From NCBI RefSeq assembly GCF_033807715.1, contig NC_084596.1:40503958-40567957 (forward strand): 64,000 nucleotides of DNA. The letters are read 5' to 3'. Made by a program: the position numbers and the translations under genes. Origin of the DNA: Cololabis saira (Eukaryota > Chordata > Actinopteri > Beloniformes > Belonidae). Below the pieces are notes generated by a model. The model did not search any database. It worked only from the letters and a program-made list of their open reading frames with translations, and was not told where the DNA came from. Shown one piece after another: positions 31,791-43,600 of this stretch (the first letter of the stretch is position 1; the number at the start of each line of letters is the position of its first letter).

Positions 31791-32134
31791 TTATACATCA
31801 TTTCCCCTTCGTAGAGTCATTCTTGTTGAAGAGCCTTCATGACTTCTTTCTGAGGAGCTCTCATCTGAAGAATCGGGTTTAAAAGTTCTCACAAGTATGA
31901 AGGTCCTTCTCTTTTTTCTCCCCTTACTTTCTGGACAAGTGATTTCAGTAGGAGGAACGTCATTAGACGTGCTTGCTATTCCTGAGGCTGTTTCATCTTC
32001 TGTCTTTATTTTTGAAGAAGAGGAAATCTCTGTTATAGGAACATTAGACGTGCTTGCTATTGCTGCTGTTTCATCTTTTGTCATTTCAATCACTGAACAA
32101 GAGATCTCAGTAGTTGGAACATGCCCAGAACCGC

Positions 32135-32175
<41 letters not shown>

Positions 32176-33350
32176 CAAGTTGCCAAGTTCTTTTCCTCTT
32201 TCCTCTTTCCTCTTCGGAAAAAGAACTTGAGGTTCAAGCTCTTTTTCCGTGGGATACCCTGGATTCTGCGCCGAGAAATTAGACTGCGACGTATTTTTTG
32301 GCGAGAGCTTCCGTCACAAGTTCTAATTCTTTTTCGCGGTGGAATGGCCTTGCGGATCCTGTACGGCGCCATCTCCACGTCATCCTCCAGTTTTCTTTTC
32401 TCTCCTCTTTTTGTGCTGCTTGTACAGCTTGTCTTTGCTGGCAATAGCAAGCACTGGGGTGGCTCTTGACTGGTTTGTGAATTTGGGGAAATGCTGATGG
32501 CCATCAAACCATAGGAAGATTGTACATATGAACCGTCATGAAAAAGCCCCATCAGATGATCCATTGTAATAAAAGGATGCTGCAAAACCTGGCTGGGAGT
32601 GATTCTTTCAGCAGGATCGAGCTTTAACATCTGCTTGACCAGGTCCATAAAGTTCTCCAGATCTGCCTTTTCTGCCATGGCGTCTACTTCGGGCTGATGA
32701 CTGCTGACCATCAGCTGAAATACCATATTTTCCAGGGAACTAATCCTAAACATCATCAGTGAGTTGATCCCATACTCTTCTGGGGTCTTGAGTGTCCACT
32801 GGTTTGGACAGGTAGGAGGTGAGGTGAGGTAAAACTCAAGTGTTTTGGGAGCAGCCCTTAGGAGACGCTCAGGAAGATGACCAAGAGTTCTTGTTAGATT
32901 CCAGATCACTTCATAATCAAAACGCCCAGAGTTAAGTTCAAATCCCAGACACAGTTCCGCTGTAATGCAGCCCAGGGACCAAATGTTAGTTGTCCCTTCA
33001 CAGGGGAGACCCAGAATTGTCTCTGGAGCTCTGTACCCCCAGTTCCATGTCTGTGAGCTCAAATTTGGGCAAGCATAGTTGAAGTCCAAAAGCTCTGCCT
33101 TAAATGGATGGCGTACGTGATCCACCAGTTGAATACTCTTGGGTGCAACAGCAATATGAGCTATCCCTGAATTCTGAAGGACGCTCAGAGATGTTGCCAC
33201 GTGGTATAAAAGTGGCCGTATTTCTTTCAGCTGGAAGCAGGACGAGTTCCTGCTATCCATCAAGTCCTTTAAGCTGATTCTCATGTTTCTTCTGTATGTG
33301 ATGTTTGCACTGTCAGCACCAAACGTGATATGACTGTCTGAGAGTTCCAC
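31791..33350 (-). CDS. HIPK-like predicted pseudokinase, intronless, 5' end unclear
   Basis: About 519 codons open without interruption. Residues about 35-300 align with the C-lobe of homeodomain-interacting protein kinases (IRPLLYHVATSLSVLQ, YRAPETILGLPCEG, WSLGCITAELCLGFELNSG, LKLDPAERITPSQVLQHPFI). The catalytic loop HADLKPEN of HIPKs is HIAVAPKS here, losing the catalytic Asp, Lys and Asn, and DFG is DFN, so phosphotransfer is unlikely. The N-lobe (Gly loop, VAIK) is absent. The C-terminal half is basic, with 13 Gln (32135-32173) and Arg/Lys clusters resembling nuclear localisation signals. There is no ATG at the 5' limit: the first in-frame ATG is at 33284 and an in-frame TGA lies upstream near 33380. 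It is therefore a truncated retrogene, or the 3' exon of a gene whose first exon I did not find. The family is often expanded in fish. Confidence 0.72.
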
Positions 33351-33614
33351 AGCAGTATATATGAGAGCTGTATTGCATCATCAAGGGGACTCATTGACAT
33401 CATAACGGAACTCTTGGGTTGCCATGGTGACAAAGCATTAGCCAGAGTGATTCGAATCACATGGACAAATATAAATTATTTTATTATGTTGATTAAAAAA
33501 AAACATTTGTTGTTGATAACAACTTGATGACATTTAAATCCAAGCTTTAAAACTGACTGAGTCATTGATCTTGACTCAACAGGCAAAACAAATGAATCAG
33601 AAAAAAAGCATTAA

Positions 33615-34911
33615 AGCAGCACAACGGAACTTTCAGCTTTTGTTGAGTTTGGCGGCATCTTTTGGATAAAAGCGGTAGTGCTTTACCAGAAAGAACACCA
33701 AGTTTCCCATGAGCACCAGCGCGTACTGCCGGAAAGATCCTGTCCCGTCGCATGCATTTGTTTTGATTGTTTTGATGAACGGACTTTGAACGGACTTTTC
33801 TGTTTCACCAAGTGAACAGACGGAACGCAAAAAAAAAAAAAGTTAAACTGCTGGAAAGAAACTGGAATTTACCGGGATACCTTAAACAAGGAAGCCAGGG
33901 AGCGGTATATGGAGAAAATAATGATTATTAACGGTTTGGATCCATATGAAATCCCTACTAAAGAATGGAGCTCCTCGTCGGAGCTCCACTCTTTAGAAGG
34001 ATTTACTGCCGCAGTTCTGCACAACCACCGTCTTAGGCTACCTTGTTTAGGAGTGTTTGGCAGCTGCTTTGGTAAATGTTTGACTCGCCATGTGTTTCAA
34101 TAAATTAGTATAATAGTACAACATACAGTACATGTTTTGTATCCCTCTTACTTCTCTTTTCTCTTTTTTTTGACTGCTATATTATGTTAAAGAGACTCCG
34201 AGGCGTGAGCAATATTTTTGTTTTCCTCGTGAGATTATTTTTTTCCTCTGCAGCTACAAATGAGAGTTAATATCTTTTCCTCAACAAACTAGTTTTATCT
34301 GAAGATTGGGGTTAATTGCACCGCAGAGAGCTGGCCAGCAACTGTGTTTGGCTGGCGAAGTGGGAATAAAACCCGTGTTTTGATCCGACCCGGTCTGTGT
34401 GAGTGTTTGTGGTTTACTGTGTGGAAGGTTATGTTTGGTCGTTACAGCCGCGATCCAAGCGAGCCGACGACTCTTTCACTCTTTTACTCTGTTATATCAG
34501 ATACTTGGCCTCCGTGGTTCTGCCTCCGAGCAGGAAAGCGGTGAAAAGTTAAACCATTATTGATCTTTTCCCCACGTCTGTTGTGTGGAGCTGCTGCAGC
34601 CACAACACAGCAACGGGTTACCAGCTTCTGCGGAGCTCTGAGCTCCACGCTTCGCCCATTTTCGTCGCGGCTGCGATTCGGGAAGGAGGGGGAAGTGACG
34701 TATGCCGTAAAGCAGTCAAAGTCGTAAAGATTGGTAGTTTTTTAGTGTGGCAGGGTTCCTACCATGCTCCTCAAAGTTACATAGTGCCAGTGAAGGTGAT
34801 ACAGACCCCTCAGACCATGACAGAGGTTCATTAAACCTGTTGGAAGTTGATGTCCCATCACATTGACTCTGGAAATATGACATTAAGGTGGAAAAGTTAC
34901 ATAGTGCCGCT
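33615..34911. mobile_element. TTAA-flanked transposon, copy 2
   Basis: AGCAGCACAACGGAACTTTC to GAAAAGTTACATAGTGCCGC with TTAA at 33611-33614 and 34912-34915. Lacks the Harbinger insertion found in copy 1. Contains a YqaJ-protein remnant at about 33835-33975. It sits 265 bp upstream of the HIPK-like frame and could have supplied its promoter (inference). Confidence 0.8.
33835..33975 (+). pseudogene. Remnant of a YqaJ-family transposon protein
   Basis: The frame reads TLNKEARERYMEKIMIING then LDPYEIPTKEWSSS, matching the RYxEKLxLVxGxDPYEIxKxEW block that opens YqaJ-family proteins of fish transposons. A stop and frame change follow within 100 bp. Confidence 0.55.
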
Positions 34912-35227
34912 TTAAGACGTATTTTATGTTGTGACCTCGTGTTTTGTATTCCTTTACATTTATCATAAAACACTTCTAAATAGAAAATATTTGGCCAACT
35001 TCATGAAGTATAACACACTTAATGCTGAAGTAAATGTCCGATCCGTAGCTTTTGATTCAGCAGCGACCCTTTTGCCAACTGCTGAATTAGGAGTAAATAC
35101 ATTAAATTATTTGTATTTACATTGTCATTATGTGACAGGATGTACCTAGATGAAAGTAAGTATTAATGCAATTAGTGTTTAGGATGACACAGGTGTGAAC
35201 ATGTTCTAAACAAACTTCTTATTAACA

Positions 35228-35430
35228 CTGAAAAAGAATTCAATTCAATTCAATTCAATTTTATTTCTATAGCGTCTATTACAACAGAAGTTGTCTCTAG
35301 CATCTTTCCAGAGACCCAGAACATGACCCCTGATCAATTATGACAAAAACATAACATGAACAATGGAAGGTAAAAACTCCCCTAGTGGGAGAAAAATCTT
35401 AAACCAAACAGTGGCAAGAAAAACTCTTTT
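35228..35430 (-). repeat. Dispersed repeat, same family as 4725-5055
   Basis: AATTCAATTTTATTTCTATA, CTTTCCAGAGACCCAGAACA and AAACAGTGGCAAGAAAAACT are shared with 4725-5055. A fragment recurs at 36770-36810. Confidence 0.65.
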
Positions 35431-36770
35431 TTCAAGACAACTATAATGATTGATGGGAATTGTTTGGGGACACAGCAAAAAAAGCTTGATAGTCCCTTGC
35501 ATTGTGGGATAGAGTGACCAAGTGGGTACATATAAAGCCTGCCACAAATATAATAATCTATTAATGGTTGGTTACATCATCACACGTCCCTTTCTGGCAG
35601 TGGATTGAAACTGATGGCACTGTTAAAGGAATAATGGTATCATGTTTCTTTTATTGACATCAGTCAATGAAACAGGGTATCTGTGGGTTAAAACTGGGAT
35701 GAAACTTAACTTTTTGAATCTTTATGACAAGAATACGTAGCCCGTTCGGTGTGGAAAGTCAGATGTGCTCTATTGACGTTCTCATGGGCTCATTTCGTGT
35801 CTCTGCTGTCAGAAGTCTGGTTGTGTAATATTTGACTCCGCTCTTAAGTTTGATTATTTATTTATTAGTGCGAAGGTGAAATCAAGCTTTTTTCACCTAG
35901 AGGTTATTGCTCAGGTGCAGCCCTATCTCCCTGCAAAAGACCTGGAAAAAGTAATTCATGTATTTGTCACCTCTCATTTACTCTATTGCAATGTGCTGTA
36001 TGACGGTAGATCTTACATATGTTCAAATCACTGTTAATAACATATTTCTTCTCTTCAGCTTTCAATTGTAAGTAGAGTATGACAGATAAATATGCTATTT
36101 TGATTTCATTGTACCATTAATGCTCTTTATTATATGCTCATGTTTTTCAAATTATGATTTTCATTTGATTGTAAAGCACTTTGGTCTGTTTTGTTGTTTT
36201 TAAATGTACTAATACAAAAGTTTTCAAAACCGTTATTTTTGTCTCGTTTTCAGGTGACACATGGTTGGATTGTCTCACGTGTGGGAGTGCATCGGTGCAG
36301 AACTCTGCAGTACAGAAAACTTGGCATGTTTCTTTCTAAAACTATGACTCAAATAGCTCAGAAATTGCTTGCCAAAACTCAATCACTCGACTGTCCATGT
36401 TGCTTACAGGCGTTTTCACCGGACACTGCGGTGATCAACCTCAGTCCAAATAAAATTCACAAAGAGGACGATCAGTGATTTTAATATTCAGTATGTGTAA
36501 ATGTGAACCTTGTGGTGATACAAAGGGTTAATCGCTGGCTTTTGTTTTTTTTTTATCACTTTTTCCACTCATTATCTCACCCTTCACTTTAGAGCTCTGA
36601 TTTCCGGGGAGGCGAGTGTCCATGTCGCTTATGTGCATTTGACCTATAAAGATTTTTACAGCCCTGTTACACCTGAGATGCTGGTCATGATAATCACAGT
36701 GAGGTATTCTGGTCCCGGTTCCATCAATCTTGTTTCCATCACCAGCAAGCACGATTTTTTTTATATATTA
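35431..36770. other. Intergenic, no gene supported
   Basis: A 95-codon open stretch at 36191-36478 (QVTHGWIVSRVGVHRCRTLQ) follows an acceptor-like TTTTCAG but has no family I recognise and no partner exon. The rest is AT-rich. Confidence 0.4.
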
Positions 36771-36834
36771 TATGTTGTAATAGACGCTATATAAATAAAA
36801 TTGAATTGAATAGTCAACCTAGAAACTCAGCTCA

Positions 36835-36995
36835 TCTCATCTTCTCCCGCTTTATCCGTTACCGGGTCGCGGGGGCAGCAGCCTCAGCAGGGATGCCCAG
36901 ACTTCCCTCACCCCAGACACCTCCTCCAGCTCTTCCGGGGGGAGTCCGAGGCGTTCCCAGGCCAGCCGAGAGACATAGAACCTAGAACAACGGAA
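36835..36995 (-). repeat. Dispersed retroelement fragment
   Basis: CCGGGTCGCGGGGGCAGCAG, GGGATGCCCAGACTTCCCTC and CGAGGCGTTCCCAGGCCAGC form a phrase abundant in fish genomes, from a non-LTR retroelement. Truncated at both ends. Confidence 0.55.
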
Positions 36996-37009
36996 CCTAG
37001 AAACTGCAC

Positions 37010-37422
37010 TGCAAAAACTCAAAATCTTAACAAGAATATTTGTCTTATTTCTAGTTAAAATGTCTCATTTTTAGTCAAACAAATCTCATTACACTTAAAA
37101 CAAGTGTCATTACCAGAAAAATAATTTGTTATTTGACAATTTTCACCTGTTTCAAGTAGACTTTCACTTAAAATAAGTAGAAAAAATCTGCCAGGGGAAC
37201 AAGATTTTTTTGCTTGCAGTGAGAAGATAATTCTTGTTCCACTGGCAGATTTTTCTACTTATTTCAAGTGAAAATTTACTTGAAACAGGTGAAAATTGTC
37301 AAATAAGTTATTTTTCTGGTAATGACTTGTTGAGACTTGTTGAGATTTTTTGATTAAAAATGAGACATTTTAACTAGAAATAAGACAAATATTCTCGGTA
37401 AGATTTTGAGTTTTTGCAGTGT
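37010..37422. mobile_element. Foldback MITE, stand-alone copy
   Basis: CACTGCAAAAACTCAAAATC to GATTTTGAGTTTTTGCAGTG: nearly the whole 410 bp is an inverted repeat. The same foldback forms the core of the elements at 5230 and 14341. It ends about 120 bp before the hsd17b7 promoter boxes. Confidence 0.85.
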
Positions 37423-37545
37423 GTTCACAGCAAATGACACATAAATAAACACACTGCCCGTGCCCTAATATCCCTAATGACGTAAAGCGTTTCCTTTTTC
37501 CCTCTGGCTTGGCTTGGACCTCGTTGCGCCCCGTACTGAGCGCTG

Positions 37546-37592
37546 ATTGGTCGGCCGCTCGCGTCCGTCCCGTCACGCCACTGGGGGCGGGA
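37546..37592 (+). promoter_or_regulatory. hsd17b7: hsd17b7 promoter: NF-Y, SRE-like and GC boxes
   Basis: Upstream of the hsd17b7 ATG are ATTGG (inverted CCAAT, 37546-37550), TCACGCCAC (37573-37581, matching the SREBP half-consensus TCACNCCAC) and GGGGGCGGG (about 37583-37591). The order NF-Y, SRE, Sp1 with a 22-bp gap is the usual layout of SREBP2-driven cholesterol genes. The ATG is about 60 bp downstream, in a locally GC-rich stretch. The function is inferred from motif order alone. Confidence 0.6.
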
Positions 37593-37651
37593 TCGGACGA
37601 TGGGCCGCTGCTTAAAGCAGCTCCCTGACGGGGAGGCGGCCCGTCCGCACC

Positions 37652-37686
37652 ATGGAGAGAGTCGTCCTGGTCACCGGAGCCAACAG
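37652..37686 (+). CDS. hsd17b7: hsd17b7 exon 1
   Basis: A 35-bp coding part encoding [11 protein letters not shown] plus a split Ser; it begins the nucleotide-binding TGxxxGIG motif. Donor GTGAGC. The ATG context is GCACCATGG, close to the Kozak consensus. Confidence 0.93.
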
Positions 37687-40600
37687 GTGAGCTGAGCGGG
37701 CCGACCGTACGGTCAACCGAGTTGAGTGCAGCACTGAGATGCAGTAAGACCAGAAAAGACATTGAAGTGTTGCCACTAACCGTATTGGAGTGGATCTCAT
37801 CAAGGACCTTTGGTATAGCTGTCTCAGTGCTGGGATGTGGACAGAAACCTGACTGGAGAACATACGTTTTTGTTAAGGCTGATTTATGGTTCTGCGTTAA
37901 ATCGACGGCGTATGGTACGCGGCGACACGGACCGTAAGGTACGCGTCGCCCGTATCCTTCGCCGTAGGCTCTGCGTCGACTTAACGCAGAACCATAATTC
38001 AGGCTGTAGGAGGTTATACAGCTGTTGGAAAAAAAAAGCTTTTTCTATGATTTTATTAAGAAAGTGGAGGTTTGATACGGCCCTATAACTGTTCATAAGT
38101 GACCTGTATAGATGAATAAAGTGGTCTTTGTTTATACAGTACGTAAATTCTCACCAAGATGAATAAAATGATCCATCCATAATCTAGAACTCCATGATTT
38201 AAAGTTAATTTTGTCCATGGCTTTACAATTTATTTTTGCTCATTCTTTGTCAGACAAGACATTTTTAGGTTATTTAAATATCTGACATGTTTCAGCGATT
38301 CCTTTCACCTACATCAGTAACAACATGGTGTGTGTGACCCCTCATTTATCAGCTGGTGTTAAAGGAGGCGTGACTCACCTGTCAGATTTAGAATAGAGTA
38401 GAAGCTTTATTTGTCATTGTATTACATACAGTGTATCAACACAACAAAATTTAAAGTGCTACTCCAATCAGTGCTTTAAAATAAAATAAATAAAACTACT
38501 AATAAATACAACGTATGACGGACATCCCCCGGACAGACATACACACACTACTCACTCCCTTCAACCTCTCTCATCACCCCCACCCACACAACCATACATA
38601 CAGTATCTCCACGCTCACAGTACACAATGTGTAATATAGCAGGAAAAGCAGCAGCAATAGATAAAGTGATAGGTGCAACAGTCTGAGGTAGTGTTCATAA
38701 AGGCTGAAATATGCTTCTGCGTCACACACACGCAGAGCACACGGCGCAGTCGTGACGCCGTCACGAATCGTTCAGAGTTCTCCGTCTCTCCATTTGGTCG
38801 CGGTGCAGTACCCCCCGCGGCCACTAGTTAGCGATCTTTTTCTGAATGGTTTATCCGACTTTTTCCGGTCACAGTAAATCAAAGAAATAAGGACAACTAT
38901 TGTGCAAAAAACAAAAACAAAAGAAATCACACATAAACGAAGAAAAAAGCCCTGGAAGTTCACTACTGATTCAAACCGGAAACCGGAAATGCTTCGCTTT
39001 CAAACGAACCAATCACAGCCCTCTCGGTCTGCGTGTGGTCGGCGTCTCCTCGACGCGTAGTTACAATTTTCGGGAGGTGCACGTCACTGACGGCGCATGT
39101 GACGGCGTGTCCTCTGCGTGTACAAAAACCACACGCCGTAGGCACGGCGTCGTTTTGACGCAGAAGCATAATTCAGCCTTAAGGGGGGATATTCACCAGC
39201 TACACCGAGATCTAAACGTAAAGTTAGTGTTTTAACGAAGGGAGCAGTGTGCTGCCTGTTGGTAGACGGAATAAAAAGCTTATTTTTCTCTCTTAAACTG
39301 AATTAAACTCCTGTAAACGTGTTAACTTATGTAGTTATTACTAATGTTGTGGTTAATTAAGATGTCGACAAATGCATTCTATAACACAAGGTTTAAAATC
39401 ATGAATATTAAAGGGGACCTATTATGAAAAACACATTTTTTCTTGCTTTAACATATATAAAGTGGTCTCCCCTCAGCCAGAGAAGGAGGAAAGCAGCCAA
39501 ATTCTGCAGTGTCTGTACAGTCGCCCGGATGAGCCATCCAGTGTGATGTGGCTTCTACGAGCCAATAAGATTCTGCTCCCGTCGTTACGTAACGAAAATG
39601 CAATTTGCATCGGTTGGCTTCCGATGTGTGAAACCACTCCCACAACTAACTCCACCGGCCGGAGCTTCCGCCATTTTTTCGTAGCGGTGCATCGTGTCAT
39701 TCAGGCAGCCAATCAGCACAGAGCCTCATTATCATAGCCCCGCCCACTCAGAATCCTGCATAGATAATGAGGTTAGAGAATGGGAAGATAAAGACATGGC
39801 TCAGAGGCTGAATTTCTAATTTATTTAGCAAAAACAATCAAAAGCTTGTTTTTAAGACATTCAAGGCCTGTTTAAAATAGGTATTAGATGCCATAATAGG
39901 TCCCTTTTAAAGAGCATATTGCAGGTTAGAATTTTTTCAAAAATGATACCTGACCTTATGTGAAAATGACTATGTGAGAAGTTAATGTAGGATTTAATAT
40001 GTTTTACAAGACATAAGGGCACGTATTCAGAGGAAAAAGTGGCTGGTTTTAGCCAAGCTCCTACAAACGCTTTCTTTTTCGAACACCGCGTCATATGACG
40101 CAGCGGGAGGGAGACGTCTCCACAGCTCTGCCCCATCTGACTGCCCAGACCCCGTACACACGTAGCCGGGTATCTGCTAAACCAAAGATATTTTCCTACG
40201 TTTGGACCTGTCATCCACATGAAAACACAAATAAACGAATGTTTAAAAAAACTCCAGGCAAAGTGAAGATTTTTGAAAACTCTGTTTATGTAGATTCGTG
40301 TAGACCTGGTGTAGACAGAGACAGAGAGCAGTTCTGCGTTTTCCAATGTCACATTATGCTCCAAAACAACAACAAATCTGCTCTGAGTCTGACGTCTAAC
40401 GTGCGACCCAGAACTGCAGATGATCCACCATCTGTCCTCCAAGCTATTTATTAAATAAATGGTCTCTGCTCTTGACACCGTTACACCGACGCGGAGCCTA
40501 CGCCGTAGGGTACGCGGTGGCGCGCAGCAGGGCTGCAGCTGGGCTGCGTCGATTAACACGGCAGCTCCGCGGCGGACACCGGGGGACTCCAGCTCGTTAC

Positions 40601-43600
40601 CCGAGGAGGAGGCGCGGATCTCGGGGTAACTGCGCCGCAGAGGCGGCCCGGAGGCCGGAAGACCAGATGATCTACAGGTTAGAATAGCTTATGAATGTGG
40701 TCGAAAACGCAGATCTTCGTTTATGTGTGGAAGGTTTTTTTTTTTTTAACAAAGATGTAATGTGGATAAACGAACGGGGGGAAATACGGGGAAATATTCG
40801 GTTTTAAAAATACCCAGCTATTTCGGATGCTTTTAATCAGAAAAAAGAGAAGATAATAAGCCAGTTTTCTGTTTAGAAAGTACAAACGTAGACAGATTAC
40901 AAGTACTCACCCGTTTTTAAGGAGTTATTTTCGGAGTTTCTTTCAGGAGCACGGAGCAGGAGTGCTGCAGTGAATAAAGGCGGATTTATGGTTCCGCGTA
41001 AAATCGACGGCGTAGCCTACGGTGTAGGGTACGCGGCGCACGCAGCGTTCTGTGCGTCGCTGTGTAACCTACGCCGTAGGGTCTGCGTTGGTGTAACGCG
41101 GACACATAAATCAGCCTTTTAAAAAGCGAGTTTCAGCTGTCAATCAAAAGAACGTGGGGGGACTAACGGGTAACGTAATTATAAGGCTGTGGCCCGTCAT
41201 ATTGGTGTGAATACACATTCACAACCTCTTCAGTGTCACAACTAACATTAAGATCCATTATTTTTCCTATTGTTGAATTCACCGCGCTCCCTGGTGCCAC
41301 GTCACTTCCGGTTCAGCTTTTTCAGATGTGGAAGTAAAATACTCTCACAAAAACAACTCCGGAGGTCACTGTAGTATATATTTATGCGTATTTCAATGAA
41401 AATTCAGTTCCTACATTATTTTCCTACACATTGATTCACAGGGGTCTCCAACCTGCAATATGCTCTTTAAGTTAACTCGACGGAGGAAACAAGTAAATAA
41501 AATAAAATCTTACATTAAAAGTATTAAGTAGTATTACTGCCTCTTTTAATATCACCACTGTGTCACTTTAAATTCACTTAATTTACTGCTCACTGTTTTT
41601 AATATATATTTATAAAACTGTTTTACATACTGCACAAAAAAAATTTTTGCCTTTTGCAGTCAGGTCAGTTCCAGTAAATGTCTGTGTTGTGTTGTATTTA
41701 TTCATGTGAACTCTTTTTTAAATCTTTATCTTTTTTAAATCTTTATCTGTTTTGCCTGTGCCTGCGCACTTTATATGTTTCACCGAGGGAAGTGGGAAAC
41801 GTCCTCTCGATTCCTTGTATGTCTGACATGTGATGAATCGATAATAAAGCTACTTTGACTTTGACTTTGACTATTAAACATAAAGGCTTTACATGAGCCC
41901 TCATTACTTCCTCTCCAATAATAACTCTGAACTAGTCCTTCACAAACGGATTCCTTTAATCTGAGAAGATGACAGTGGATCATCTGTTTGTGTGTGTGTG
42001 TGTGTGTGTCCCTGTGTGTGTGTGTGTGTGTGCAGCGGCATCGGCCTGGCCCTGTGCGAGCGCTTGCTGACCCAGGACAGTCAGGTCCGGCTGTGTCTGG
42101 CCTGCAGGAACATGCAGAGGGCCCAGGCGGCCCGCGCCGCCCTGCTAGCGTCTCACGCCGGCGCCCGGGTCGACCTGCTCCGCCTGGACGTGGGCTGTGC
42201 CAGCTCGGTGATCAGCGCCGCCGAGGAGGTCAAGGCCAGGTGAGACGCCCTCATCGCCGCTGACCGTCCCGCCGTCCTGTTGCTCTCACACCCAGCTCTG
42301 CTTTGATTCATTGATTGATTGATTAGACAAACTTTAAAAAAAAAATACACGAATAACTGCATTGCAGTCTCACATACATTAATGATAAAAACTGTCACAC
42401 AATAAAGCCAACGGGTTTATTTCCATTGCGGTCCTCAATGTTTGTAAAAGCTGACGAAAAATGCAGGTGTCGACAAATATGATGTTTGTTTACTATTGGC
42501 TCCTCCATAAAAAAACAAGACAAAACACAACTAAAAACACAGAAACATTCAACACTACGACGGAGAATGAGGGCCAAACTAAGACAAAAAAAAAATTGAA
42601 ATTACGAAAATAAAGTCATAATATAATGAGAATAAAGTTGTAACATTACGAGAATATAGTCATAACATTACGAGAATAAAGTCGTAACATTACGAGAATA
42701 AAGTCGTAATAGAATAAAGTCGTAACATTATGAGAATAAAGTCGTAACATTACGAGAATAAAGTGGTAATTTATGAGAACTCTAACAGGAAGAGCATCTT
42801 CTCCCTGTGTTAAAATGGGGAATATCTTGTGAAGTTATATTTATATATTATATTATATATTACGACTCTATTCTTGTAATATTACGACTTTATTCCTACA
42901 ACACTATGACTTTATTCTGGTAATTCTACGACTTTATTTTCGTAATTTCCTTTTTTTTTGTCTTAGTTTGGCCCTAATACTCCGTCGTACAACACAGATC
43001 AAACCACAGAAAGATAAAACACAGATGTCAAGTGGACAGGTGTAATTTCAGGTGAAATTTAAAGCTCCTCTCATTTGAGATCAGTTTGAGGGAGGTGCGC
43101 AGCTCATTCCAGAGACATGTTGCCGTATGTGAAAAAGTGTTTTTACCGAAATTATTTTTAATGCTCAAAGGAACGAAATGTAACAGGCTGCGTCTAGTGT
43201 TGTGTGTGTGCACGGCTCTCACGGGGTTAAAAAGGTCAGCAAGTTCCCAGAGGCGCGGTTCTGTTTACTATTTTATGTGCAATGACCATTTTGGTCTGCA
43301 CCACCTTCTGTTTAATATTTAAGAAATTTACTCATTTAAAATGAGCGTTTTCCAAATGAGTACGAGGATGTAGTTTTAAAATGACTGACTAATTTATTTT
43401 GAGCGGTTTGCAACTTGTTTTTAAGACTCTGCGCCGAACTACTGTACCAGAAGGTGGCAGCATAATCACAGTGACATAAAACCAATGCTCCAGCCAGTGT
43501 TTTTAAAAGTAAAGGTGTCTAATAAATCGGCTTTCCTGGACAGGAACTTTACTCTGTTATTAATCTTGGTGAGTGCTTTGCTGGCCATGCCATCATCTGA

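Noticed and set aside
31897..32469. A 190-codon frame opposite the HIPK-like sequence, with a signal-peptide-like start and a poly-Cys run
   Set aside because: Antisense shadow of the pseudokinase; the Cys run is the complement of the CAA/CAG polyglutamine repeat.
36191..36478. A 95-codon frame after an acceptor-like TTTTCAG
   Set aside because: No recognisable family, no partner exon, no nearby repeat giving it context; kept only as a note in the intergenic entry.
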